NCBI RefSeq assembly: GCF_020026915.1 | Contig: NZ_JAINUY010000001.1 | Span: 1,178,001-1,242,000, forward strand | DNA from: Flavobacterium potami | GTDB lineage: Bacteria > Bacteroidota > Bacteroidia > Flavobacteriales > Flavobacteriaceae | Length of the DNA stretch: 64,000 nucleotides | Direction: 5' to 3' | Shown here: positions 14,803 through 23,988 of the stretch, piece by piece | Position numbering within the stretch: the stretch's first letter is position 1 | How the letters are laid out: each line of letters starts with the position of its first letter | The notes under the pieces: model-generated | The model's database searches: none | What the model saw: only the letters and a program-made list of their open reading frames with translations | Told to the model about the DNA's origin: nothing | Made by a program: the position numbers and the translations under genes

Positions 14803-15957
14803 ATGAAGAAGCAATCATTTTTAAGTATTCTCGCAGCATCACTTATTATCGCATCTTGCGGTAAAAATGATAAATCGGCTCAGGCTGGTGGAGCACCACA
14901 GATAAAAGAGTATAAAACTGTGACAATACAGCAGGAATCGGCAACACTAAACAGCGATTTTCCAGCTAGTATTCAGGGACAGCAGAACATAGAAATTCGA
15001 CCAAGAGTTGAAGGGTATATTGACAAAATCTTTGTAGATGAAGGAGCGGTCGTAAAAGCAGGACAGCCTTTGTTTAAAATTAGTGCTCCAGAATATGAGC
15101 AGCAAGTACGTACAGCAACAGCAAGTATCAAAAGCGCTCAAGCTGACGTTAGTTCTGCAAAATTAGCAGTAAATAAAGTAAAGCCTTTAGTTGAAAAAGG
15201 AATTATCAGTAAATATGATTTGGAATCGGCTCAGTATACTTACGAGTCAGCATTAGCTTCTTTGGCTCAGGCAAATGCAGCTTTAGTAAATGCTAAAACA
15301 AATTTAGGATATACTACAGTTACAAGTCCAGTAAACGGTGTGGTTGGTTCAATTCCGTTTCGTTTAGGAAGTTTGGTAAGTTCTAATACAACCGAACCTC
15401 TAACAACGGTTTCTAGTATTGGTAATGTGTATGCTTATTTTGCAATGAATGAAAAAACATTATTGAATTTTACTAAAGATTCGGGAGCTTCATTAAATCA
15501 AAAATTGAAAAGCATGCCGGCAGTTTCTTTATTGCTTTCTGATGGTTCAACTTACGATCAAAAAGGAAAAATTGAGACCGTAAATGGGTTAATCAATACA
15601 GAAACAGGTACGGTAAATGTTAGAGCGCGTTTTCCAAATCCAAAAGGAGTTATCAGAAGTGGAAGTAGTACTACAGTAAGAATTCCAAATGAAGTTAAAG
15701 ACGGAATTATTGTTCCTCAAAGTGCCACATTCGAACTTCAGGATAAAATGTTCGTTGTCACTGTAGGTAAAGACAAGAAAACTAAAAACGTAAATATTAC
15801 AGTACTTGAAAATTCAGCTGGAAATTACTACGTAGTAACAAGTGGTTTAAAAGCGGGTGATGAAATTGTATTAGAAGGAGTAGCTTCTTTAAAAGAAGGT
15901 ACTGAAATTAAAGCTAGTAATCAGAGCGCAGAAACAGTATACGCCGATTTAAAATAA
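14803..15957 (+). CDS. RND efflux periplasmic adaptor (membrane fusion protein, AcrA-like)
   Basis: A 384-residue lipoprotein (lipobox IASC, Cys19) of the HlyD/AcrA family. It has the lipoyl half-motifs IEIRPRVEGYIDKIFVDEGAVVKAGQPLFKI (about 64-95) and LGYTTVTSPVNGVVGSI, with an alpha-helical hairpin between them (about 100-165, heptad-like with many Ala and Gln). Beta-barrel and membrane-proximal domains follow, including the INTETGTVNVRARFPNP segment. It bridges the inner-membrane pump and the outer-membrane channel. First gene of the operon; the pump gene starts six bases after its stop. Likely under the divergent LytTR system. Confidence 0.95.
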   Translation: MKKQSFLSILAASLIIASCGKNDKSAQAGGAPQIKEYKTVTIQQESATLNSDFPASIQGQQNIEIRPRVEGYIDKIFVDEGAVVKAGQPLFKISAPEYEQQVRTATASIKSAQADVSSAKLAVNKVKPLVEKGIISKYDLESAQYTYESALASLAQANAALVNAKTNLGYTTVTSPVNGVVGSIPFRLGSLVSSNTTEPLTTVSSIGNVYAYFAMNEKTLLNFTKDSGASLNQKLKSMPAVSLLLSDGSTYDQKGKIETVNGLINTETGTVNVRARFPNPKGVIRSGSSTTVRIPNEVKDGIIVPQSATFELQDKMFVVTVGKDKKTKNVNITVLENSAGNYYVVTSGLKAGDEIVLEGVASLKEGTEIKASNQSAETVYADLK

Positions 15958-15963
15958 AAAAGA

Positions 15964-18900
15964 ATGTTTAAAAAATTTATACAAAGACCCGTACTCTCGA
16001 CGGTAATATCTGTTATTATCGTTATTTTAGGTGTTTTAGGCCTAATTGAGTTACCGATATCACAATATCCGGATATTGCGCCTCCGACAGTAAACGTGGC
16101 GGCAAGTTATACCGGTGCCAATGCAGACGTGGTACTGAAAAGTATCGTAATTCCGTTGGAAGAACAGATTAATGGTGTAGAAAACATGACGTACATGACT
16201 TCTACAGCAACAAATGATGGAAATGCTTCGATTAAAATTTTCTTTAAAGTTGGAACTAATCCTGATTTAGCAGCGGTAAACGTTCAGAACAGGGTTTCAA
16301 GAGCTACAAGTTTATTGCCTGTTGAGGTAACTCAGGCAGGGGTAACGGTAACGAAAAGTCAAAGTAGTAACTTGTTGATTTTTTCTTTATATAGTGAAGA
16401 TAAAGCCTATGATCAGACGTTTCTTCAGAATTATGCAAAGATCAATCTTGTACCTCAAATTCAGCGTGTAGTTGGGGTGGGAGATGTAACCGTTTTTGGT
16501 GCAAAAGATTATTCTATGAGAATCTGGTTAAAACCAGACGTAATGCAGCAATACAAACTGATTCCAAGTGATATTTCTGCTGCTTTGGCGGAACAGAATA
16601 TCGAGGCAGCGCCAGGTAAATTTGGTGAAAACGGAAATCAGGCTTTTCAATATGTAATTAAATACAAAGGACGTTTAACAAGCGCTCAAGAATTTGAGAA
16701 TATTGTAATCAAATCGGTTGGTAACGGCCAAATGCTAAGACTTAAAGATGTTGCTAAAGTAGAGCTAGGATCTTTAAGTTATGCTTCAACAATTAAAACA
16801 AACGGTGTAGAATCTGCGGCGATGGCAATTAGTCAGACTCCTGGATCGAACGCACGTGACGTAATCAACAATTCTAAAAAACTGATTGAAGAAGCGGCTA
16901 AGAATTTTCCAAAAGGAGTTAAATATACGACTCTTGTTGACGTTAATGAAAACTTAGATGCTTCGATTGAAAAAGTAATTCATACTTTGATTGAAGCTTT
17001 TATTCTGGTTTTTATCGTAGTATTTATTTTCCTTCAGGATTTTAGATCGACTTTAATTCCGGCAATTGCGGTTCCGGTTGCGATTGTAGGTACCTTCTTC
17101 TTCCTGAATTTATTTGGATTTACAATCAACTTATTAACGCTTTTTGCGATGGTACTTGCCATTGGTATTGTGGTCGATGATGCAATTGTGGTTGTTGAGG
17201 CCGTCCACGCCAAACTAGACCACGGATATAAATCGGCTAAAAAAGCAACAATTCATGCCATGGACGAAATTTCGGGAGCGATTATTTCGATTACATTGGT
17301 AATGGCTGCGGTATTTATTCCGGTAACTTTTATTGGAGGATCGACTGGGGTTTTCTATAAACAGTTTGGTATTACATTGGCAGTTGCGATTATCCTTTCG
17401 GCAGTAAATGCCTTGACTTTGAGTCCGGCGTTATGTGCGCTTTTATTAAAACCACATGCTGATGATCATAAACATAAAAGTTATTTACAGCGTTTCTACA
17501 CTTCATTTAACGTGGCGTTTGATAATGTTACAGCAAGATACAAACGTTCTGTAAGTTTCCTTTCTGCAAAAAAATGGATTGCTGTGGCATCGATTGTGAT
17601 TGCGGGTATTGCATTGGTTTATATGATGAAAACGACACCTTCAGCTTTCGTTCCTGCGGAAGATCAAGGAACTGTTTTTGCCAATATTAGTTTGCCGCCA
17701 TCAGCTTCTATGGAACGTTCTGATATTATTGCTAAAAGAGTAGATAGTATTGCGAAGACAATTCCAGGAGTTAGAAATACGCTTCGTATTGTTGGACAAA
17801 ACTTTACAGCGGGTGCGGGTAGTGCCTACAGTATGGTTATTGTGAAATTGAAACCTTGGGACGAACGTGATTTAAGTGTTGATGATGTAATCGGACAGCT
17901 TTTTGCAAAAACAAGCGGAATTCGTGAAGCGAGTATTTTCTTTATTTCACCTCCAACTATTCAAGGTTTTGGACAAAGTGGTGGATTCGAATTCCAATTA
18001 CAAGATAAAGGAGGTCACACAACTGCCGAATTCTATAAAGTAAATAACGAATTCTTAGCTAAATTAGCTGAACGTCCTGAAATTCAATATGCAACAACGC
18101 CGTTTAACCCTGGTTTCCCTCAGTATATGATGGATATTAATTTAGCGAAAGCCAAAGATGCCGGAGTTTCTATAAACACGATTTTATCTACTATGCAAGG
18201 ATATTATGGTGGATTGTACGCATCTAATTTCAATAAATTCGGAAAACAGTATCGTGTTATGATTCAGGCTTCTCCAGAGTTTAGAACCAATACGCAAGGA
18301 TTAAATAAAATTTTCGTTCGTAATAGTGCTGGAAATATGGCACCGATTACAGAGTTCGTTAAAATGACAAGAGTTTTTGGTCCAGAATCGATTTCGAGAT
18401 TTAACTTGTTTACTTCTATTTCGATTACAGGAGCACCAAAACCAGGATTCAGTTCAGGAGATGCTATTAAAGCAATTCAAGAGGTTGCAGCAGAAAATCT
18501 ACCTGCAGGTTATGGTTATGAATTCTCTGGTTTAACGCGTGAGGAATTAGCGTCGGGAAGTGAGACGATCTTCATTTTCATCTTGTGTTTAGTATTCGTT
18601 TACTTCTTATTAAGTGCACAATACGAAAGTTATATCCTTCCATTTGCCGTATTATTCTCAATTCCGTTTGGATTAGCGGGAGCCTATTTATTCTCGATTA
18701 TTTTCAAACTGAACAGTAATATTTACCTGCAGATTTCCTTAATCATGCTGATCGGACTTCTAGCAAAAAATGGTATTTTGATTGTAGAATTTGCCTTAGA
18801 TAGAAGAAGAAAAGGTCTGCCAATTGTACAAGCTGCAATTGAAGGAGCTGTAGCACGTTTACGTCCAATTTTGATGACTTCATTTGCCTTTATTTTAGGA

Positions 18901-19134
18901 TTGGTGCCATTGATGTTTGCAACTGGTGCAGGTGCCGTTGGTAACAAATCGATTGGTACTGGTGCGGTAGGAGGTATGTTAATTGGAACAATCTTGGGGG
19001 TTTTCGTAATTCCGGTATTGTTTATAATTTTCCAGACTTTACAAGAAAAAATAAGCGGTCCGGCAAAAGATGGTTATGATGATGAAGATGACGATGAAGA
19101 CGAAATTCATTTAATAGAAGCTCACAAAGAGTAA
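15964..19134 (+). CDS. RND multidrug efflux pump (AcrB/MexB type, HAE1)
   Basis: A 1056-residue, full-length proton-driven pump. It starts MFKKFIQRPVLSTVISVIIVILG, followed by ELPISQYPDIAPPTVNV (about 31-47), standard for HAE1. Twelve transmembrane segments and two large periplasmic loops are present. The proton relay pair is Asp405-Asp406 in GIVVDDAIVVVE on helix 4, and the helix 10-11 region has LIGLLAKNGILIVEFA, where the helix-10 Lys is kept. The C-terminus is an acidic tail (DDEDDDEDE), longer than usual. Substrates of such pumps include drugs, bile salts and dyes; the actual ones are not predictable. Confidence 0.97.
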   Translation: MFKKFIQRPVLSTVISVIIVILGVLGLIELPISQYPDIAPPTVNVAASYTGANADVVLKSIVIPLEEQINGVENMTYMTSTATNDGNASIKIFFKVGTNPDLAAVNVQNRVSRATSLLPVEVTQAGVTVTKSQSSNLLIFSLYSEDKAYDQTFLQNYAKINLVPQIQRVVGVGDVTVFGAKDYSMRIWLKPDVMQQYKLIPSDISAALAEQNIEAAPGKFGENGNQAFQYVIKYKGRLTSAQEFENIVIKSVGNGQMLRLKDVAKVELGSLSYASTIKTNGVESAAMAISQTPGSNARDVINNSKKLIEEAAKNFPKGVKYTTLVDVNENLDASIEKVIHTLIEAFILVFIVVFIFLQDFRSTLIPAIAVPVAIVGTFFFLNLFGFTINLLTLFAMVLAIGIVVDDAIVVVEAVHAKLDHGYKSAKKATIHAMDEISGAIISITLVMAAVFIPVTFIGGSTGVFYKQFGITLAVAIILSAVNALTLSPALCALLLKPHADDHKHKSYLQRFYTSFNVAFDNVTARYKRSVSFLSAKKWIAVASIVIAGIALVYMMKTTPSAFVPAEDQGTVFANISLPPSASMERSDIIAKRVDSIAKTIPGVRNTLRIVGQNFTAGAGSAYSMVIVKLKPWDERDLSVDDVIGQLFAKTSGIREASIFFISPPTIQGFGQSGGFEFQLQDKGGHTTAEFYKVNNEFLAKLAERPEIQYATTPFNPGFPQYMMDINLAKAKDAGVSINTILSTMQGYYGGLYASNFNKFGKQYRVMIQASPEFRTNTQGLNKIFVRNSAGNMAPITEFVKMTRVFGPESISRFNLFTSISITGAPKPGFSSGDAIKAIQEVAAENLPAGYGYEFSGLTREELASGSETIFIFILCLVFVYFLLSAQYESYILPFAVLFSIPFGLAGAYLFSIIFKLNSNIYLQISLIMLIGLLAKNGILIVEFALDRRRKGLPIVQAAIEGAVARLRPILMTSFAFILGLVPLMFATGAGAVGNKSIGTGAVGGMLIGTILGVFVIPVLFIIFQTLQEKISGPAKDGYDDEDDDEDEIHLIEAHKE

Positions 19135-19152
19135 AATTTAATTACAACAAAG

Positions 19153-20559
19153 ATGACGAATAGTTCAAATAAATATATTTTACTGGTAATGACAGCCGCA
19201 CTTATTAGTGCGTGCTCTGTTACCAAGAAATACGAACGTCCTAATACTTTAAAGACCGATCAATTGTATCGTGATCAGTCTTCGACAGATACTACTTCAA
19301 TTGCAGATATGCCTTGGAATACTGTTTTTAAAGATGAAAAACTGAACGCTTTAATTCAAAAAGGATTAGATCAGAACCTGAATCTGAAAAATGCAATTGA
19401 GAATATTGTGCAGGCAAGAGCTTCTCTACGTCAAAGTAAGTTGGCTTATTACCCGACTTTACAATTAGACGCCAGTGCAACTCATAATAAACAATCTCAG
19501 GCAGGTTTAAACTTTCCTCCAGGAATTAATATCAATACTTTGACAACGACTTATAAGTTGGGTGTTAGTACTTCTTGGGAAATTGACGTTTGGGGAAAAT
19601 TAAGCAGTTCTAAAAGAGCCGCTTTAGCAACTTACTTGGCTTCTGATGCTGCGAAACAAGCTGTTCAAACGCAATTAATCGCTGATATTGCAAATAATTA
19701 TTTCTTGTTATTGGCTTATGACAAACAATTGGAAATTACAGAACAGACTTTAAAAACCAGAATCGAAAATGTTGAAACAATCAAAGCTTTAAAAGAAGGT
19801 GCAATTGTAACTGGTGCAGCTGTAGTTCAGAGTGAAGCCAATCAGCATGCAGCAGAAGTTTTGATTCCGGATTTAAAACAAAATATTCGCGAGACAGAAA
19901 ATGCTTTAAACATTTTGTTAGGACAAGCGCCAGGACCAATTGAGAGAGGTGTTTTGGGAGATCAAATTATTCCTGAGAAAATAGCAATCGGAATGCCGGC
20001 TCAATTACTACAGAATCGTCCAGATGTCCGTCAAGCAGAGTTTAATTTCAGAGTTGCCTTCGAATCTACTAATTTGGCTAAAACCTATTTTTATCCAAGT
20101 TTGACATTGACAGGAAGTACAGGTTTTTCAAACTTAGAAATAAATGATTTCTTTAGCCATTCGATTTTTTACTCTATTATTGGAGGATTAACACAGCCTT
20201 TATTTAATCAAGGTTTAAATAAAATGAGGTTGACCACAGCTCAGTCACAACAATTGCAAGCCTATAATAATTTCCAGCAAAGTCTTTTAGTGGCGGGTCA
20301 GGAAGTTTCAAATGCATTGTATTCGTATCAAATGGCTGTTGAAAAAGAAGATTCAAGAGAGAAACAAATCGCTGCTTTAGAAAAAGCAGTTGATTTTACG
20401 GAGGAACTTCTAGAATACAGTTCTGCAACCAATTATACAGACGTATTAACATCTCAACAAAACCTTTTGGCAGCGCAGTTAAGCGGAGTAGCAGATAATC
20501 TGCAAAAATTGCAAGCGGTTATTAATTTGTACAGAGCTTTAGGTGGTGGTTGGAGATAA
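19153..20559 (+). CDS. RND outer-membrane channel (TolC/OprM/NodT family) lipoprotein
   Basis: A 468-residue lipoprotein (lipobox ISAC, Cys21) with the two-repeat OEP structure of OprM-type channels. Motifs include DMPWNTVFKDEKLNALIQKGLDQNLNLKNAIENI (about 52-86), SWEIDVWGKLSSSKRAALA (about 139-157), LLQNRPDVRQAEFNFRVA (about 284-301), FYPSLTLTGSTGF and ALYSYQMAVEKE. It forms the trimeric exit duct for the pump encoded just upstream (18 bases away). The ATG at 19153 gives the lipoprotein signal directly. Last gene of the operon; a terminator follows at 20747. Confidence 0.95.
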   Translation: MTNSSNKYILLVMTAALISACSVTKKYERPNTLKTDQLYRDQSSTDTTSIADMPWNTVFKDEKLNALIQKGLDQNLNLKNAIENIVQARASLRQSKLAYYPTLQLDASATHNKQSQAGLNFPPGININTLTTTYKLGVSTSWEIDVWGKLSSSKRAALATYLASDAAKQAVQTQLIADIANNYFLLLAYDKQLEITEQTLKTRIENVETIKALKEGAIVTGAAVVQSEANQHAAEVLIPDLKQNIRETENALNILLGQAPGPIERGVLGDQIIPEKIAIGMPAQLLQNRPDVRQAEFNFRVAFESTNLAKTYFYPSLTLTGSTGFSNLEINDFFSHSIFYSIIGGLTQPLFNQGLNKMRLTTAQSQQLQAYNNFQQSLLVAGQEVSNALYSYQMAVEKEDSREKQIAALEKAVDFTEELLEYSSATNYTDVLTSQQNLLAAQLSGVADNLQKLQAVINLYRALGGGWR

Positions 20560-20746
20560 TAATTTGAAAAAAGATGTAGTTTGTCGTTTTAATCATGCAC
20601 TTGGTCTAAAATAATATTCTACATCAGTAAAATGTATTTACTTTTGCACTTTTAATACTGTTAAAAGTAAATCTGAAGGTAAGAAACTGTTCCACATCAG
20701 GTCATATTTTGAATTATGACTCTCTTATTTAAAGAAAACATGACTA

Positions 20747-20779
20747 TAAAAAACACCTCTTTTTGAGGTGTTTTTTTTT
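20747..20779 (+). terminator. Rho-independent terminator of the RND operon
   Basis: AAAAACACCTC pairs with GAGGTGTTTTT and runs into a T tract. The 350-base gap (20560-20910) otherwise holds no gene. Confidence 0.85.
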
Positions 20780-20910
20780 AAAGGTACATCGTCTGAAAAA
20801 CACTGTTCGTCGATTAATTTTTCGATTCGGTATAATGAATTCCCAAGCTGTAAATATTGGCATTAATTTCGATTTATAGCTACTAGAATTAATATTTAAA
20901 ATCTAAAGAC

Positions 20911-21414
20911 ATGAAAAAGTTAGTATTCGCCTCAGTGCTTTTTATGAGTGTATTTTTTGCTCATGCGCAAGTTTCTATTAATGTAAACATTGGAACTCCT
21001 CCAAATTGGGGACCACAAGGTTACGACAACAGCAGGTATTACTATTTGCCAGACATCGATGTATATTATGATGTAAATCAAAGCGTATTTATCTACGACA
21101 ACGGAGGAAAATGGATACGAGAAAAAAGACTTCCATCAAGATACAGACAATACGACTTGTACTCTGGCTACAAAGTAGTTTTAACAGATTATAGAGGAGA
21201 TGCTCCGTATTATTATCATTCAAAACACAGAGCTAGCTATCCAAAAGGTTACGTTGGAAAACCTCAAAAAAATAGAGGAGAAAAACCAAAAGGTAACAAC
21301 GGTAATCACTACGGAAATAACAAAGGAAAAAGTGGCAACAACGGCAACGGAAACAGCCAAGGAAAAAATAAGTCAGACAAAAACCACGATCACTCTAATG
21401 GCAAACACCGTTAA
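20911..21414 (+). CDS. Small secreted basic Gly/Asn-rich protein
   Basis: A 167-residue protein with a signal peptide ending AHAQ (about residue 20). The mature N-terminal part (about 21-100) is Tyr-rich (RYYYLPDIDVYYDV, a YYYH segment) and looks like a small folded beta unit of the kind seen in many Bacteroidota periplasmic proteins. The C-terminal 70 residues are low-complexity Gly, Asn, Lys and Ser with several GNN/NGN repeats, strongly basic, ending in His-rich DHSNGKHR. I recognise no family. The tail could bind nucleic acid, polysaccharide or metal. Monocistronic, followed by a strong terminator. Confidence 0.7.
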   Translation: MKKLVFASVLFMSVFFAHAQVSINVNIGTPPNWGPQGYDNSRYYYLPDIDVYYDVNQSVFIYDNGGKWIREKRLPSRYRQYDLYSGYKVVLTDYRGDAPYYYHSKHRASYPKGYVGKPQKNRGEKPKGNNGNHYGNNKGKSGNNGNGNSQGKNKSDKNHDHSNGKHR

Positions 21415-21432
21415 TCTAAACATGACTAAAAG

Positions 21433-21463
21433 AAAACGCCTCCAATTTGGAGGCGTTTTTTTT
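21433..21463 (+). terminator. Rho-independent terminator
   Basis: AAAACGCCTCC pairs with GGAGGCGTTTT, followed by T residues. Confidence 0.88.
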
Positions 21464-21585
21464 GTTTTAATAGCCACTAATTACACGAATTGGCACGAAT
21501 TTTCAACAAAATCGATGCTTTAAAATTATTGGAAATTTGTGTAGTAGTTGCTTATTCGCAATCGCTTGGATTGAGGCTAAAAAAT

Positions 21586-21737
21586 GAATTGCCTCCAGCT
21601 TCAGCTGGAGGTTAAAAGATCTTCAATTTATCAGGCTTTAGCCAAATTAAGCGCAAAGTTTGGTTTAAGCCTTATTGTTTTCTATAAACAAAAAATCTCC
21701 AGCCAAAGCTGAAAGCAATTGATATTTAGACATTTTT
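21586..21737. repeat. Palindromic element, copy 1
   Basis: About 152 bases with terminal inverted repeats (GAATTGCCTCCAGCTTCAGC at the left, complementary to the right end near 21702-21721). An inner hairpin is formed by AGGCTTTAGCC and its complement. Copy 2 lies 53 bases further on in the same orientation. No ORF of note is inside. Confidence 0.85.
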
Positions 21738-21790
21738 ATTAAAAATAAATTTGTGTTAATTTGTGTAATTTGTGGCTAAAAATAGAAAAT

Positions 21791-21941
21791 GAATTGCCTA
21801 CAGCTTCAGCTGGAGGTTAAAAGACTTGGTATTATTAGGCTTTAGCCAAACTAAGCGCAAAGTTTGGCTAAAGCCTTATTGTTTTCTATAAACAAAAAAC
21901 CTCCAGCTGAAGCTGAAGGCAATTGATATTTAGACATTTTT
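21791..21941. repeat. Palindromic element, copy 2
   Basis: Nearly identical to copy 1 and better preserved at the right terminal repeat (CCTCCAGCTGAAGCTGAAGG). Together with copy 1 it fills the 550-base gap between 21464 and 22015. Flanking text contains a short word series (AATTTGTGTTAATTTGTG and AATTCGTGGC variants) common to other gaps here. Confidence 0.85.
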
Positions 21942-22015
21942 GTTTAAAATAAATTCGCGCCAATTCGTGGCTAAAAAAAATCCTCTTTAATCCCTATAAT
22001 CTGTGGCAAAAAAAA

Positions 22016-23320
22016 CTATTCTGAAACTGTTTTCACTTTGTGACCAATAGTTCCAAAAGAAAGAATAATCAAGAAACAGATTAACGGGATAATATATCCT
22101 GACTGAATATCATCATGGTTCATATCGATTAAAGTTCCCATTCCGTAGGGAATAATGGCTCCACCAACAATCGACATTACCAACCAAGAAGATCCTGTTT
22201 CTGTATTCGATTTTAAATCTTTAATTCCTAAAGAAAAAATAGTCGGGAACATGATAGACATAAAAAATCCGATTCCACCAAGTGCATAAAGAACAATCAT
22301 TCCTGATCCATAAATAGCAACTAATGAAAGAAGTGCTGAGATTATACAATATATTGAGAGTAATACGTAATCTTTGACGAACTTTAAAAAGAATGTTCCA
22401 ATAAAACGCCCTGCCATAAATAGAAAACCATAAACTCCAAGGTAATAAGCAGCTGTTTTTTCATCTAATCCTGCTCCTTGTTGTGCAATTCTGATAAAGA
22501 AGCTTGTAATGCAAACTTGTGCACCAACATAAAAAAATTGTGCTACAACAGCCCATGTTAGATGTTTAAATTTTAAAACGGAAAAAAATCCCGGTTTTAC
22601 TTCCACTTCAGTATGTTTTGGTTTCATTGAAGGAAGATGCATGAAGTAAAAAACGATAGCAACTAAAACTAAAACAGTGCCTAAAACGATATATGGCATT
22701 TTTACGGCTTGAGCTTCGCCTAATAAATAAGATGCTTTTTCTGCGTCAGGCATTGCTGCCATTTGGGCTGGTGTATGATTTGTTCCTGAAAGAATAAACA
22801 ATGATCCCACAACTGGAGCAACAACAGCAGCCAAAGCATTAAATGAAGCGGCTAAATTTATTCTTTTAGAAGAAGCTTCAGCAGGCCCTAAAATTGTTGC
22901 GTAAGGATTTGCACTCGTTTCAAGAATTGTTAATCCACAACCGATAACAAAAAGTGCAAATAAAAATAATTCATATGTTCTTGAATTAGCCGCTGGAACA
23001 AATAAAAATGCTCCTGCAGCAAAAACTAAAAGTCCTGTGATAATACTTGCTTTATAACCAAATTTTTTAATAAGCATTCCTGCAGGAATAGCCATAATGA
23101 AGTATGCGAAAAAGACAGATGTATCGATTAATGTAGATTGGCGATTATTTAATTCACAAGCTTTTTTTAAATGTGGAATTAAAACAGAATCAAGATTGTG
23201 CGCCATTCCCCAAAGGAAAAATAAACTGGTAATTAAAATAAATGGAATTTTGTAATTAGTACTATTGCCAGTTTCTAAAGGTGCTTCGTGTTGATCACCA
23301 GCTTGGTTTGTAATTTGCAT
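22016..23320 (-). CDS. fucP: FucP-like sugar:H+ symporter (MFS)
   Basis: A 434-residue, 12-helix MFS transporter of the fucose/glucose/galactose permease family. Family signatures are FLWGMAHNLDSVLIPHLKKAC (about 35-55), YFIMAIPAGMLIKKFGYKA, and GCGLTILETSANPYATILGP (about 127-146), the hallmark ETSANPY of FucP. The ligand-binding acidic residues expected in helix 1 (Asp) and helix 4 (Glu) are visible. It likely imports L-fucose or a related deoxy sugar into the cytoplasm. It is the last gene of the leftward operon 29892-22016, so it brings in the sugar for the neighbouring oxidative pathway. Confidence 0.88.
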   Translation of the reverse strand: MQITNQAGDQHEAPLETGNSTNYKIPFILITSLFFLWGMAHNLDSVLIPHLKKACELNNRQSTLIDTSVFFAYFIMAIPAGMLIKKFGYKASIITGLLVFAAGAFLFVPAANSRTYELFLFALFVIGCGLTILETSANPYATILGPAEASSKRINLAASFNALAAVVAPVVGSLFILSGTNHTPAQMAAMPDAEKASYLLGEAQAVKMPYIVLGTVLVLVAIVFYFMHLPSMKPKHTEVEVKPGFFSVLKFKHLTWAVVAQFFYVGAQVCITSFFIRIAQQGAGLDEKTAAYYLGVYGFLFMAGRFIGTFFLKFVKDYVLLSIYCIISALLSLVAIYGSGMIVLYALGGIGFFMSIMFPTIFSLGIKDLKSNTETGSSWLVMSIVGGAIIPYGMGTLIDMNHDDIQSGYIIPLICFLIILSFGTIGHKVKTVSE

Positions 23321-23357
23321 TGTTTAGATAGTTTTTTGTTAATTTTTTTTTGGAGTT

Positions 23358-23441
23358 GCTAAGATGCTGAGATACTAAGATTCTAAGTTTTTTCCTTTGC
23401 AGTTTAGTAACTAAGAAGCTTAGCATCTTAGAAACTTAGGA
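23358..23441. repeat. Octad-periodic hairpin
   Basis: Left arm of four 8-base words (GCTAAGAT, GCTGAGAT and so on, 23358-23389). Right arm of four words (ACTAAGAA, GCTTAGCA and so on, 23410-23441), largely complementary. The right arm overlaps the last codon and stop of the MaoC gene. Confidence 0.75.
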
Positions 23442-23879
23442 TCTTCTTTTCACAAAAAGCAAATGATCACAAACCAAAACAACCTCACCTCGTTGATTAA
23501 TGATTTCTACATGTTCTGTGACAGCACCTAATTCTGGGTTTTTAGCTTCTCCTTTTTCAGAAATAGTGATTTCAGAATGAATCGTATCGCCAATATGAAC
23601 CGGTTTTACAAAACGCATTCTATCATAACCTCTTGAAAAAGCTTCCGGATTTATTTCTGATGCAGTCAAACCGATTCCAATACTGAAAATCATGGTTCCG
23701 TGTGCTATTCTTTGTCCGAAAGGTTGTGTTTTACACCATTCTTCGTCCATATGGTGTGGGAAGAAATCTCCCGTATGTCCGGCATGAACCACAAAATCAG
23801 TTTCTGTGATTGTTCTTCCTACAGTTACTCGTTTATCGTCGATGGTATAATCTTCGAAAAAAGTCGATTTAAAATACAT
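23436..23879 (-). CDS. MaoC-family (R)-specific enoyl hydratase/dehydratase
   Basis: A 147-residue hot-dog-fold protein. The hydratase-2 motif is present: [14 protein letters not shown] with Asp38 and His43 in the D-x4-H spacing of the catalytic dyad, then [15 protein letters not shown] (58-72), where Gly-containing text completes the motif. MaoC enzymes hydrate or dehydrate acyl-CoA (or related) double bonds. In this operon they would act after the class III CoA-transferases, on a CoA ester of a sugar-derived acid. That is inference. Spacing of 109 bases to the upstream oxidoreductase gene and 115 to the permease gene; both gaps are on the same strand. Confidence 0.87.
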   Translation of the reverse strand: MYFKSTFFEDYTIDDKRVTVGRTITETDFVVHAGHTGDFFPHHMDEEWCKTQPFGQRIAHGTMIFSIGIGLTASEINPEAFSRGYDRMRFVKPVHIGDTIHSEITISEKGEAKNPELGAVTEHVEIINQRGEVVLVCDHLLFVKRRS

Positions 23880-23988
23880 AATTTAGATATTTTTTATCTG
23901 TCGGCTCTTTCAAACAACTATCAAAATGAAGTTTGATTTGAAGAGGACTAAATTTATTTTTTTTTGGTTTTGAAATATAGTGTTTTAA

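Noticed and set aside
21200..21523. 107-residue open frame overlapping the small secreted protein
   Set aside because: It is out of frame with the signal-peptide-bearing gene, Lys/Thr-rich and runs through the terminator.
21464..22015. Small RNA or gene in the element pair
   Set aside because: Hairpins are strong, but both copies are palindromic repeats with no promoter; nothing suggests a dedicated RNA.
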